The notes: generated by a model from the sequence alone, not told the origin. DNA of 64,000 bases from Alphaproteobacteria bacterium (GCA_021775805.1 JAJFHD010000004.1:43953-107952); one strand, 5' to 3'. Shown: positions 24,328 through 34,154, counted from the stretch's first letter. Program-made: numbers and translations.

Positions 24328-25266
24328 TCAAACGGCCGGACCTGGAAGAGCCCTGTCGGTGCTGCCTTCGACTTCCTCCATCAACCACGATCTGAAGGCC
24401 ACGATGTTGGGCTCGTCGGAGCGCGACCTGAGGCTGACCGCAAAGAACGAATAGTCCGCCTTAAGTTTGAGGTCGAATGGTGCCACCAGCCTGCCGGCGT
24501 CGATATCGGCCTGGGCCAGCACCATGCGGCCCAGAACGACGCCGGCACCGGAAATCGCTGCATCGATGGCGTGATCGGCAACGTTGAAGTGAAGACCGCT
24601 CGTCGACGGACGAACGCCGGACAGACCGGCGGCGTCAAGCCAATGCTGCCAATCGGGCAGATAGAAGACTCCCAAATGGGTGTCGTCGTGTATCAACGCG
24701 ACATCGGCCAGATTTTCTGGCGACGACAGAGCGTCTTCGCCTTCCAGAAGTGTCGGCGCGCACAGCGGCGTCACGAACTCGTCGACCAGTTTGACCGAGT
24801 CGCAATTCCGGTAGTCGCCCTGGCCAAACCGGATCGCCACGTCGATGTCGTCATGTTCGAGGTCTGCCATCTTGATGCTGGCCGTGATCCGGGCGTCGAC
24901 GTCCGGGTATTGGGCAATGAACCGGTAAAGCCTCGGCGCCAGCCATTTTGCGGTGAAGGCCGGTCCGGCCGAGACCACCAGCACGTTTCCGGCACGCCGG
25001 GTCTCCAGTTGACGCATGGTCTGCGACAACCGGTCGAAGGCGTCCCGGACACCCGGTGCGATCAGCCGGCCGTGTTCCGTCAGTTCAATCGAACGGTTAT
25101 GCCGGATGAACAGTTTCAGGCCAAGCTGATCTTCCAGCTGGCGGATTTGATAGCTGAGAGCGGCAGGTGTCACGAACAGCTCTTCCGCCGCCTTCTGAAA
25201 ACTCATGTGGCGGACAGCGGCCTCGAAGGCGCGCAGGGCATTGAGGGAGGGCAGGCGGTCTGACAT
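24328..25266 (-). CDS. LysR-family regulator (GcvA-like)
   Basis: MSDRLPSLNALRAFEAAVRHMSFQKAAEELFVTPAALSYQIRQLEDQLG. Confidence 0.92.
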   Translation of the reverse strand: MSDRLPSLNALRAFEAAVRHMSFQKAAEELFVTPAALSYQIRQLEDQLGLKLFIRHNRSIELTEHGRLIAPGVRDAFDRLSQTMRQLETRRAGNVLVVSAGPAFTAKWLAPRLYRFIAQYPDVDARITASIKMADLEHDDIDVAIRFGQGDYRNCDSVKLVDEFVTPLCAPTLLEGEDALSSPENLADVALIHDDTHLGVFYLPDWQHWLDAAGLSGVRPSTSGLHFNVADHAIDAAISGAGVVLGRMVLAQADIDAGRLVAPFDLKLKADYSFFAVSLRSRSDEPNIVAFRSWLMEEVEGSTDRALPGPAV

Positions 25267-25425
25267 GTATCACTTAAAGAAATTTATCCTGAAGTGCCGA
25301 AATTACTCGTTTGTCACTGGCAAATGCAATCCCTATTTTCATGAACAGCAGAGGTGCTGTTTGGCTGCCGTCGCCGAACAAGTCTCCACTTTTGAGTTTA
25401 ACGTATTGTAATAAAGGACATAATC

Positions 25426-25614
25426 ATGAACTCGCATGAACTCCCCGAATACGATCTGCAGGCCATGTTGCACCGGGGCCGCGTCGAACGTTCGCTTGCC
25501 TTTCACCGGTTTCTCAGAAGCAGTGTTTCACAGGTCAAGAATATTTTCTTGAACCGTGTTGCGGAAGACGCGTGCGTCCGTCATCCCGGCGCAACCGCGC
25601 GCAGCTGCTCATAA
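25426..25614 (+). CDS. Small hypothetical protein (62 aa)
   Basis: Preceded by an AT-rich leader 'gtaataaaggacataatc'; short ORF only. Confidence 0.4.
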   Translation: MNSHELPEYDLQAMLHRGRVERSLAFHRFLRSSVSQVKNIFLNRVAEDACVRHPGATARSCS

Positions 25615-25716
25615 CATTGGATCTGCCAGGAATTTTCCTGATCCCGGCCCGGCCATCCTCCAAAAGACTCCCTCCCAGGCGTCCGGATGGTCGGGCCGGT
25701 GGTTTCCGGTCTGCCG

Positions 25717-26343
25717 TCAGATTTCAATCAGATGATTGGGCAGAACGTCGTCTGCTGATGCGTCTTCGGGGAAATGTCGTGCCAGCACGTCACCGCACAG
25801 ATCGATGGCCGTCACAAACCCATCCGCCGTCCGGCCGTCACGGACAGCCTTCGTAACCGCGTCGACAGCATCCCGCCAGACCTCCCCATCGACCTTTTTA
25901 TATATCCCCTCGTCGGCAATCACTTCGCAGTAACGCTCGAACACAGAGACGAAGATCATGACACCGGTCCGCGCCGGTGTGGTGTGCATGTCTTGAGCCA
26001 GGAACTGCTCCATGGCATGGCGGTGCGCCCGCCGCCGTTTCAGGCCGGCGGGCACCACATGTTTCAATACCGGCTGGAATCGCAGAGCCATCACCACACC
26101 AATGAAAACGCAAAGCTGGATCAGGTAAACGACCGGCAGCGACAGTGACGGGATCCAGAGCGCCGGCAACGGCACCGCCAAGGCGGCAAGGGCTGCCCAA
26201 AGGAACGGCACATAGGCGTAGTCGTCGCTGCTTTGGGCGACCAGAGCCACGACTTCACCGCTGGTCTTGTTTTCTGCCCTTGTGATCGCCTCGGAAATCC
26301 GGGCACGTCCATTGTCGTCGATAAAGGCCATGTGTCCTACCAC
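25717..26343 (-). CDS. TPM domain-containing membrane protein
   Basis: ITRAENKTSGEVVALVAQSSDDYAYVPFLWAALAAL... TPM_phosphatase-like; overlaps the next gene start. Confidence 0.8.
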   Translation of the reverse strand: MVGHMAFIDDNGRARISEAITRAENKTSGEVVALVAQSSDDYAYVPFLWAALAALAVPLPALWIPSLSLPVVYLIQLCVFIGVVMALRFQPVLKHVVPAGLKRRRAHRHAMEQFLAQDMHTTPARTGVMIFVSVFERYCEVIADEGIYKKVDGEVWRDAVDAVTKAVRDGRTADGFVTAIDLCGDVLARHFPEDASADDVLPNHLIEI

Positions 26344-26702
26344 TCTCCGTCCTCGCCGCGCCCGCCCGCGCCGGCATCCAATCGCCCCTGTTTTCGGCGC
26401 CGCCTGCGCGAACGCAGGAACGTCACGGCAAACATGAACGCCACCGCCCCCATCATGATGAACACCAGGGCCGGGACGAGGGTCTTGTAGAAATCTTCAT
26501 CATAGACGCGCCCGTCCCGGATCACCGGGTTGTCGGGAGAGGCCCAGGGCGAGCCCGGATCGTCCTTTTCCGTAGCGGGCCCGGCCCATGTGGTACTCCC
26601 GACCGAATCGGGGGCCATCGATTCGACAACAATTCCTGAACACAAGACGGCGGTCAGCACCACGAGGCGCATGGCGAGTTTATGGAAACGCTGCTTCACC
26701 AT
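26337..26702 (-). CDS. Small hypothetical membrane protein in the LemA/TPM operon
   Basis: 121 aa with signal-like N-terminus and one C-terminal TM; overlaps both neighbouring TPM genes by a few nt. Confidence 0.65.
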   Translation of the reverse strand: MVKQRFHKLAMRLVVLTAVLCSGIVVESMAPDSVGSTTWAGPATEKDDPGSPWASPDNPVIRDGRVYDEDFYKTLVPALVFIMMGAVAFMFAVTFLRSRRRRRKQGRLDAGAGGRGEDGEW

Positions 26703-27466
26703 CCGCCCGATGACCCGCCGCCGCCAAAGCTGCCGCCCCCGCCGGAAAACCCGCCGCCGCCGGAGAACCCACCGCCGGACGAGCTGCCGAACGAGCCGCC
26801 ACTGTTCGAGCCACCAACGCTGTTGCCAAAGCGGGTGATCAGAACAAAGATCACGATGAATATGATCAGCAGCAACCAGAAGGGAATTTCATCGCCATCG
26901 GATGTCCGCTTCGCCTTCGCCGCCACCTGTTCCGGATCGCCGGAGATGACGGCGACGATATCGGTGACGCCTGCCTTGATGCCAGCAGGCATGTCGCCGG
27001 CCTTGAACTTGGGCAGGATGGTGCGCTCGATGATGATCTTGCTCAGGGCATCCGTGAGCGTGCCTTCAAGACCATACCCGACTTCGATCGCCACCTTGCG
27101 CTCGGCAGGGGCAATGATCAGCAACACGCCGTTGTTTTTATCCTTCTGGCCGATCCCCCAATGGCGTCCCAGCCGGTAACCGAAATCCCGGATGTCGTAG
27201 CCTTGCAGCGACTTCAGCGTCGCGACAACGAGTTGAGCGGACGTCTTTTCCTCAAGCGCCTTGGAGGCATCTTCGATTTCGATTTCGTCAACGCTGCCGA
27301 GCAGCCCGGCCTGGTCCACCACCCGGCCCGACAGGGCGGGAAAATCCGGATCCGCCGCCAGGCTTTGCGATGACCAGAATCCAGTGCCGGACAAGATCAC
27401 CGCAAGGACCGCAGCGACCTTCAGGAACGAACATTTGCTGCCGATGGTGGCATGCGGACCGGCCAT
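26696..27466 (-). CDS. TPM domain protein with Gly/Ser-rich C-terminus
   Basis: FPALSGRVVDQAGLL...LVVATLKSLQGYDIRDFGYRLGRHWGIGQKDKNNGVLLIIAP; tail GGGFSGGGGFSGGGGSFGGGGSSGGW. Confidence 0.9.
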   Translation of the reverse strand: MAGPHATIGSKCSFLKVAAVLAVILSGTGFWSSQSLAADPDFPALSGRVVDQAGLLGSVDEIEIEDASKALEEKTSAQLVVATLKSLQGYDIRDFGYRLGRHWGIGQKDKNNGVLLIIAPAERKVAIEVGYGLEGTLTDALSKIIIERTILPKFKAGDMPAGIKAGVTDIVAVISGDPEQVAAKAKRTSDGDEIPFWLLLIIFIVIFVLITRFGNSVGGSNSGGSFGSSSGGGFSGGGGFSGGGGSFGGGGSSGGW

Positions 27467-27483
27467 GGGGGCTCAGCCCGCCA

Positions 27484-28077
27484 TCACTCGAAACTCACCT
27501 TGGGAACTTCCTTGGCGCCTTCTTCGATGGTGAACGTCTGCATCGGCTGGTTTTCCGAATAGAGCAACGACGCCCACCAGCGGCCCGGAATTGTCTTGAG
27601 TTCGGTATTATAGACCCGCACTGCCTCGATATAGTCCCGCCGGGCGACCGAAATCCGGTTTTCCGTACCCTCAAGCTGGGACTGCAGCGCCAGAAAGTTC
27701 TGATTGGATTTCAGGTCCGGATAGCGCTCCACCACCACCAGCAGTCTTGACAGTGCCGAGGTCAGCGCGCCCTGGTTTTCCTGGAAAGCCTTGAAGGCTT
27801 GCGGGTTTGTCAGCACGTCCTTGGGCAGGGTCGTTTGGGTCGCCTTGGCCCGGGCGTTGACCACGGCGGTCAGGGTGTCGCGCTCCTGGGCGGCATATCC
27901 CTTGACGGTCGCCACCAGATTCGGGATCAGGTCGGTGCGCCTCTGGAACTGGTTAAGCACCTGACTCCAGGCGGCTTTTGCCTTTTCTTCAAAGGTCGGA
28001 ATGTTGTTGATCCCGCAACCGGCCAGCCACACACTCAAGGCACAAACGACGGCGACGCTACGTAGTGATCCGTTCAC
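27484..28077 (-). CDS. LemA family protein
   Basis: GCGINNIPTFEEKAKAAWSQVLNQFQRRTDLIPNLVATVKGYA. Confidence 0.92.
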   Translation of the reverse strand: MNGSLRSVAVVCALSVWLAGCGINNIPTFEEKAKAAWSQVLNQFQRRTDLIPNLVATVKGYAAQERDTLTAVVNARAKATQTTLPKDVLTNPQAFKAFQENQGALTSALSRLLVVVERYPDLKSNQNFLALQSQLEGTENRISVARRDYIEAVRVYNTELKTIPGRWWASLLYSENQPMQTFTIEEGAKEVPKVSFE

Positions 28078-28194
28078 GGCTTATCTCCCGGTCAGTTTAT
28101 CGATTCGCGCAGGGCGCCTCATTGCTACAATATCGCAACGTTCGGTGCAAAATACTCTTCAAATCCGGCAAAAGGCATTCAAGGGAGTTCTGCC

Positions 28195-29067
28195 ATGGAC
28201 ATGGTGATCACGAAAAGCGACTGGGGCATGGATCATATCGGCGACCTCAATGCCAAACTCCGCGCTGTGGCAGACGCCGGGTATGACGGCATCGAGTGTT
28301 TTTTTGTCGACATGAACCCGGCCGAGTTCAACGCCGCCCGCAAGGACCTTGGCCTGGCGTTCAATGCCGGGATGGTGGCCCCCAGCATAGCCGCCTTCCG
28401 CACCGAACTGCAGCGCGTACTGGCCTACCAACCCGACCTGATCAACTGCCACGGCGGCCGCGACTATTTCGCTTTCGACGAAGGCGTCGCCTTCTTTCGC
28501 GAGTGCATCGACATCGCCAGATCCGAGACCGACATCGAAGTGGTTCACGAAACCCACCGCCGTTGCGCCCTCTACAGCCCCTGGGGCACCCGGCGCTACC
28601 TGGAAGCCGTGCCCGATCTCTACATCTGCGCCGACTTCAGCCATTTCACCGTCGTCTCTGAAAGCAACATGCAGACCAGCACATCGAGCGTGGCCGACGA
28701 GAACGGCCTCATGGCCCTGATCCCCGACCCCGAGAAGGACGCCATGATGGACATCGCGATTGCCCGCACCCATCACATCCATGCCCGCGTCGGCGACCTG
28801 CATCGGCCGCAATGCCTTGATCCCCGCGTCGGCTGGGGTCTTGAATGGACCGCGCTGTACGAGACCTGGTGGGATCGCATCATCGAGGCCCGCCGCGCCG
28901 AAGGCCGGGCTACGATGACCGTTTGCCCGGAATATGGACCACACCCCTATGCCCCGGCTGATCGGGACACCAATGTGCCCTATTCTGAACCCTGGGACCT
29001 CAGCCTCTGGGCGATGGACCGGTTTCGCGACCGCTGGCCGGCCGACCGGCTGAAACGGTCCGATTGA
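28195..29067 (+). CDS. Sugar phosphate isomerase/epimerase family TIM-barrel protein
   Basis: 290 aa; LRAVADAGYDGIECFFVD..., CHGGRDYFAF, HIHARVGDLHRPQ. Confidence 0.8.
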   Translation: MDMVITKSDWGMDHIGDLNAKLRAVADAGYDGIECFFVDMNPAEFNAARKDLGLAFNAGMVAPSIAAFRTELQRVLAYQPDLINCHGGRDYFAFDEGVAFFRECIDIARSETDIEVVHETHRRCALYSPWGTRRYLEAVPDLYICADFSHFTVVSESNMQTSTSSVADENGLMALIPDPEKDAMMDIAIARTHHIHARVGDLHRPQCLDPRVGWGLEWTALYETWWDRIIEARRAEGRATMTVCPEYGPHPYAPADRDTNVPYSEPWDLSLWAMDRFRDRWPADRLKRSD

Positions 29068-29173
29068 GGGGCTGCTGCAATTTCTGCGGTGCACTGCCCC
29101 GGAGCGACACAGGCATTTACCATTTGTCAGGAATTTGCGTGCCTGCACGCCGCGCCCTGTTAGAATTTGGCCC

Positions 29174-29686
29174 ATGTACACACGGCCCAGATTCAACCCG
29201 AACGAAACCGACGGCGCGGACGACTACGCCTCGGCCTGCGAAAAGGCGTTGGGTGAGTTGAACGACACGATTGTGGTTCAGGGCGACCTGAAGGCCCGGC
29301 TCAGGGAGATCGACCAGCGCATAGCCCGCCTGCGGCCGCTGGCTGTCAGCCTGTATGGCCAGTGCAAGGAACCCACCCGGCGGGTTCTGGCGGAAAAGTT
29401 CGACACCACCGAACTGCTCGATCTGCCCGAGAACGGCAGGGTCAGCGACCTTCTGCGCCGGGTCGAGCGGACATTTCAGCAGGCCAACGCCACGCCCTTG
29501 TGTGCCGGTGACGTCATCAACCGTCTGAACGCCGATGGGGTCACCTGCCCGGAAAAGGCTGTGTACAACGCCATTCAGCGCCTGGCCCATGCCGGTCACC
29601 TGGTGCGTGTCAGCCGCGGCCGTTACCTCGCACCCGACCACGGCATCGCGATCGAGACTTCGGATACCCCGTGCGAAAACTTCTGA
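29174..29686 (+). CDS. Hypothetical protein with possible C-terminal winged-helix
   Basis: MYTRPRFNPNETDGADDY... ; C-term 'AGDVINRLNADGVTCPEKAVYNAIQRLAHAGHLVRVSRGRYLAP' looks like wHTH. Confidence 0.6.
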   Translation: MYTRPRFNPNETDGADDYASACEKALGELNDTIVVQGDLKARLREIDQRIARLRPLAVSLYGQCKEPTRRVLAEKFDTTELLDLPENGRVSDLLRRVERTFQQANATPLCAGDVINRLNADGVTCPEKAVYNAIQRLAHAGHLVRVSRGRYLAPDHGIAIETSDTPCENF

Positions 29687-29720
29687 TTTTTCTGGAAACG
29701 TCCTCTGCAGCACGTCCTGA

Positions 29721-29734
29721 TTGACCTGAATCAA
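29721..29734 (+). promoter_or_regulatory. FNR/FixK/DNR-type box TTGACCTGAATCAA
   Basis: Matches TTGAC/T-N4-ATCAA; 64 bp upstream of the ppk2 ATG. Confidence 0.55.
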
Positions 29735-29797
29735 GGTCACAAGCGTCGTTTTTGGCTAGCCTTCCCGTTTGAGTATTGTGAACAGCGGGAGACAGAC

Positions 29798-30808
29798 ATG
29801 AGTACGCAAGCCAGCACCAACAAGGTGAAACCCGGACTGCCGGAAGACCGTGAAAAGAATCCGGCCAACACCGCAAAGAGCAATGGTGCCGGTGTTCCTC
29901 TGGACGCCCGCAAGACACCCCTGCACGCGAACGCGGCCATGCCGGATTTGGGATTTGACCAGGACGCCAAGCGTCGGGTCTTCGAAGACGGCGAATACCC
30001 CTACAAGAAGAAGATCGATCGTGCGTCCTACGAAAAGCAGAAGGCGGAGCTTCAGATCGAACTGCTCAAGGTTCAGGAGTGGGTGAAGACGACCGATCAG
30101 AAGATCGTCCTGCTGTTCGAGGGCCGCGACGCGGCCGGCAAGGGCGGCACCATCAAACGCTTCACCGAACACCTCAACCCGCGCGGCGCCCGCGTCGTGG
30201 CGCTCGACAAACCGACCGAGCGGGAAAGGAAGCAGTGGTTCTTCCAGCGCTACATCAACCACCTGCCGTCGGGCGGTGAAATGGTCCTGTTCGACCGCTC
30301 CTGGTATAACCGCGCGGGCGTCGAACGCGTCATGGGTTTCTGTTCGCCGCACGATTACCTGGAGTTCATGCGTCAGGCCCCGGAGATCGAACGCATGATC
30401 GCGCGCAGCGGAGTACGGCTTTACAAGTACTGGTTTTCAGTAACCCGCAAGGAACAACTCAAGCGTTTCTCGTCGCGCGAACGCGAACCCTTGAAGATGT
30501 GGAAACTGTCGCCGATCGATCGCCAATCCCTCGACAAGTGGGACGACTACACCGAAGCCAAGGAAGCGATGTTCTTCTACACCGACACCGCCGACGCGCC
30601 CTGGACGATCGTCAAATCCGACGACAAGAAACGCGCCCGGCTGAACTGCATGCGGCACTTTTTGTCCAGCCTGCCGTATCCGGGCAAGGACACCCGTGTA
30701 GTCGGCCATCCCGATCCGCTGATCATCGGCTCAAGTGCGGATGTCATTCGGAACAGTGAGCATATTCTGGGCAAAAGTCTGCATCCCGGCCATCGCCGGA
30801 CGAAGTAG
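29798..30808 (+). CDS. ppk2: Polyphosphate kinase 2
   Basis: VLLFEGRDAAGKGGTIKRFTEHLNPRGARVVALDKPTERE, FDRSWYNRAGVERVMGFC. Confidence 0.95.
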   Translation: MSTQASTNKVKPGLPEDREKNPANTAKSNGAGVPLDARKTPLHANAAMPDLGFDQDAKRRVFEDGEYPYKKKIDRASYEKQKAELQIELLKVQEWVKTTDQKIVLLFEGRDAAGKGGTIKRFTEHLNPRGARVVALDKPTERERKQWFFQRYINHLPSGGEMVLFDRSWYNRAGVERVMGFCSPHDYLEFMRQAPEIERMIARSGVRLYKYWFSVTRKEQLKRFSSREREPLKMWKLSPIDRQSLDKWDDYTEAKEAMFFYTDTADAPWTIVKSDDKKRARLNCMRHFLSSLPYPGKDTRVVGHPDPLIIGSSADVIRNSEHILGKSLHPGHRRTK

Positions 30809-30906
30809 GACCGCATTCTGTTTTCTCGCGAGAAAGCCCGCGGATCTCACAAGTGGTTGGAATCATACGGTTTCGCCGTGTGCATCGTATTCTTGACGTC
30901 GAAAAA

Positions 30907-32139
30907 TCAAGAATGTCCCCGGTCGAGCATGGCAATCACCTCGATCTCGATCACCATGCCCTCGTAAACCAGATTCGGCACCGGAATTCCGGTGGTCGCC
31001 GGTCCCGGTTCCGAGTAGGAATTTGATCGTATCAACAGGTTTTCATGCAGCGCCTCCGCCGAGGCCGTGCCCTGGTAGAACGTTGTTACCTTGACCACAT
31101 CGTCGAGGGTGGCGCCGAACTCGGCGAGGACCGCCGCCACATTGCCCATGGCCCGGCGTGTCTGGGCCACCATGTCGCCCGGATCGATGACCGCCGCGGT
31201 ACTGTCGAGCGACACCTGGCCGCCCAGATGTAGGACGCCGTTGCAGGCGTTGCCGTGCTTGTAGGGCAACGGCGTGGTCCAGTCCCAGTGTCCGTCCGGC
31301 CACGCGTAGGTTTTCTCCAGCCGTTCGCCTGTGGGCCCGCGCATGGCGGTCGCGGCAATCTTTGTCAGAAGGCCCGGCTGCGCAAATCCAGTGACCGGAA
31401 TGCCGGTCGCCGCCGGCCCCGGTTCGTCGAAATAGCCGGCCCGGAGCCTCGCCGGTTTTTCCCAGTCCTCGGCGGTGCCGTCGCCCACGTAAAACACGCT
31501 GAGCCTGACCACGTCCCGGGTGTCGGCACCGGCCGCGGCGAGGGCTGCACAAAGCCGGTCCATCATGATCCGGGTCTGCCCCGCCAGGTCAACCCGTGCG
31601 CCCACCACACCGTCCGGGGAAAGCGCCGACATGTCGCCGGTGAAGATCATGTCGCCACAGGCGATCACGTGAGAGAACGCGTCCGGCAGCAGAGGCATGC
31701 CGTCCAAATGCAGACACCGGCGCGCCAGGCGCTCGCCGCCGGGCCCGCGCATGGCCACGCCCTCGATCTCGATCAGCATATCCTGGTAACACAATTGCGG
31801 CTTGGCCACCGTGTTGACCACCGGCTGCACCTGCGGACCAAGCCTGGTGCCAATCAACTCCAGAATTCGTCGTTCAGCCGCGTCATCGCCGACAAAGTAG
31901 ACCACCAGTTTTACCAGATCATTGAGGTCGACATCCAGATCCACCAGCACGGTTTCCAGATAGGCCATGGCACTGTCGCATTGCGCCTCGAGATTTCCCG
32001 GCGTCCGCACACGGCCCTGCGGGTCGAGGTCAACCTGGCCACCGGTGAAAATCAGCGATCCGGCGCGAACCCCGTGTTTGTGCGTGAGCTGCACCGGCCA
32101 GTTCCAATGCCCCTCGGGGAAACTGTACCTTCGGTCCAC
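30907..32139 (-). CDS. Three-domain RidA/YjgF-like protein
   Basis: 410 aa with three consecutive RidA-like units (each GxVxFTGxxxxDxxG-like ... VxxxTFY ... GPxxTGIPV...EIExIAM). Confidence 0.85.
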   Translation of the reverse strand: MDRRYSFPEGHWNWPVQLTHKHGVRAGSLIFTGGQVDLDPQGRVRTPGNLEAQCDSAMAYLETVLVDLDVDLNDLVKLVVYFVGDDAAERRILELIGTRLGPQVQPVVNTVAKPQLCYQDMLIEIEGVAMRGPGGERLARRCLHLDGMPLLPDAFSHVIACGDMIFTGDMSALSPDGVVGARVDLAGQTRIMMDRLCAALAAAGADTRDVVRLSVFYVGDGTAEDWEKPARLRAGYFDEPGPAATGIPVTGFAQPGLLTKIAATAMRGPTGERLEKTYAWPDGHWDWTTPLPYKHGNACNGVLHLGGQVSLDSTAAVIDPGDMVAQTRRAMGNVAAVLAEFGATLDDVVKVTTFYQGTASAEALHENLLIRSNSYSEPGPATTGIPVPNLVYEGMVIEIEVIAMLDRGHS

Positions 32140-32274
32140 GGCTCGCGTCCTTCATTGCGGGTTGCCAGAAAATGGGATGATGCGCCAGGGTAAAGGCAAA
32201 TCTGACCCCGGATTGTGCGGCATCAGGATTGTGCATACAACACCGCCTGCGCTGGTGCCATACCCGGCTAGGGT

Positions 32275-33177
32275 TCATCCCGGCTTTGTCCCGGTGAGCA
32301 ACCCGCGGCGTTGCTTGAGTGCGGCGAAGACAAATTCCATCAGGGCACGAACCCGGGCTGCCTTGTGCAGGTCGCGGTGTGTCAGTATCCACAAATCGGT
32401 CGCAAGTTCGGGAATCGCATCGCTGAACCGCACCAGTTCCCGATCCGGATCGCCCAGATAACACGGCAACACGGCAAGGCCATGGCCCTGACGGACACCG
32501 GCATGCATGCCGACAACGCTGTTGACGCGATAGCGGCACTGCCTGTCCAGATTCTGGCTGGTCATCCAGCTCTCGAGTTCCGGATAGTTCAGCGTTTCAT
32601 CCGGCCCAACCCATTGTGACTCCTGCAGCTTCGGGAACTCGTCTGGATCTCCGCCAGTTTCTCCCCGGCCGTATGCCGCATAGGCAATGGTGCCGGCCTT
32701 GCGCCCGACAAGCGCGGGCGACGGCGCCATCGAGGGGCGAATGGCCACATCCGCCTCTCTTTTTGACAGGCTGTAGAGGTGGTTGGACACCGCAACTTCC
32801 AGAGCGATTTCCCCATGCATTATCTGGAATTCCGCAAAAATCGGCGAAAGGAACCCGACCAGAAAGGAGTCCAGGGTAGCGACACGCACGGTCCCGGACG
32901 GCCGCAGGTCCTGCCCGACCACACGGCGTTCGGCGTCTTTTACGTGGATTTCTATCTGCCGGGCGGTCGCCGCAAGCTCTTCCCCCGCAGGCGTCGGGGC
33001 ATAGCCCGACTTCGCACCGTTGAACAACACCACCCCCAGGCGGTCCTCGATCCCGGCGAGACGCCTGTAGACGGTGGCATGGCTTATTCCGAGACGGCGC
33101 CCGGCACCAGACAGCGTGCCGGCGTCATGAACCGCAAGGATCAGCCGCAGATCGTCCCATTTTGTCTTGCTGTTCAT
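32275..33177 (-). CDS. LysR-family transcriptional regulator
   Basis: MNSKTKWDDLRLILAVHDAGTLSGAGRRLGISHATVYRRLAGIEDRLGVVLF; start refined from 33249. Confidence 0.9.
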   Translation of the reverse strand: MNSKTKWDDLRLILAVHDAGTLSGAGRRLGISHATVYRRLAGIEDRLGVVLFNGAKSGYAPTPAGEELAATARQIEIHVKDAERRVVGQDLRPSGTVRVATLDSFLVGFLSPIFAEFQIMHGEIALEVAVSNHLYSLSKREADVAIRPSMAPSPALVGRKAGTIAYAAYGRGETGGDPDEFPKLQESQWVGPDETLNYPELESWMTSQNLDRQCRYRVNSVVGMHAGVRQGHGLAVLPCYLGDPDRELVRFSDAIPELATDLWILTHRDLHKAARVRALMEFVFAALKQRRGLLTGTKPG

Positions 33178-33279
33178 TATTGCAAACGGTTTTCTCAAAT
33201 TTGGCGAATTGCCGTTGGTTTTTGCACAGCATATCTGTTCAAGGAGCAATTCACCAGATCAGCGAAGAAGGCACCGGTC

Positions 33280-34041
33280 ATGCATGTTCTGATCGTCTTT
33301 TGTCACCCTGAAGCCGACTCCTTCAATGGCGTGTTGAGGGATGTAGCGGTTCGGACCCTCCGGAAACAGGGCCACGGCGTGGAAGTCGCGGACCTGCATG
33401 CCGAGGGATTCGACCCTGTCGAGCGCGGCTGTCACTACCCCCAACGCAAGAACCCGGATTGGTTTTCAGGCATGGACGAGCAGCGTCATGCCAGCACAAT
33501 CGGCTCGCTGCCCGATGATGTTGCCCGTGAAATCGAGCGGCTGGAGCGTGCCGATCTGGTGGTCTTCCAGTTCCCTCTGTGGTGGCATTCCCAGCCGGCG
33601 ATGCTCAAGGGATGGTTCGACCGGGTCTTCGTCAACGGCGCGCTTTACACCAGCACCATGCGCTACGACCGCGGCTACTTCCGGGGCAAACGCGCCATCT
33701 GCTCGCTGACCACCGGCGCCCCGGAGGCCGCATTCCGCGAAAATGGCCGCGGCGGCAACATCGACACCATGCTGTGGCCGACCCAGTATTCGCTCTATTA
33801 CATGGGATTTACGATCCTTCAGCCTTTCATCGCCCATGGCGTTCAGGGTCTTTCCGACTTTGTCCGGGTGGAAGAAAGCCGGTTCGGCGATCATCTTGAA
33901 GGACATAAACTGGCTTGGTCACAAAGGTTGGAAAACCTGGCAATGGCGGAAACCGTTTGTTTTCCCGGCTGGAAGGATTGGGACGAACAGGGCCATGCCG
34001 CGGCCCCGGCCGGCAACGAAACCGTCCTGACCAGGGCCTGA
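33280..34041 (+). CDS. NAD(P)H-dependent oxidoreductase (flavodoxin-like NQO family)
   Basis: MHVLIVFCHPEADSFNGVL..., VFQFPLWWHSQPAMLKGWFDRVFVNGALY; divergent from LysR. Confidence 0.92.
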   Translation: MHVLIVFCHPEADSFNGVLRDVAVRTLRKQGHGVEVADLHAEGFDPVERGCHYPQRKNPDWFSGMDEQRHASTIGSLPDDVAREIERLERADLVVFQFPLWWHSQPAMLKGWFDRVFVNGALYTSTMRYDRGYFRGKRAICSLTTGAPEAAFRENGRGGNIDTMLWPTQYSLYYMGFTILQPFIAHGVQGLSDFVRVEESRFGDHLEGHKLAWSQRLENLAMAETVCFPGWKDWDEQGHAAAPAGNETVLTRA

Positions 34042-34154
34042 CGGCTACGAGCAAGACGCTGAAGCGCTCAGGCTTCTGAAGGGGCGTTTTCTTGTCACAT
34101 TCAAACTTTCGTGACAGTGTCCGTTAGTAATGTCCATATACGGGGGTGTGAAAC

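Noticed and set aside
26700-26790. Short GC-rich tandem repeat tract
   Set aside because: Encodes the GGGFSGGGG tail typical of secreted TPM proteins; explained by coding sequence.
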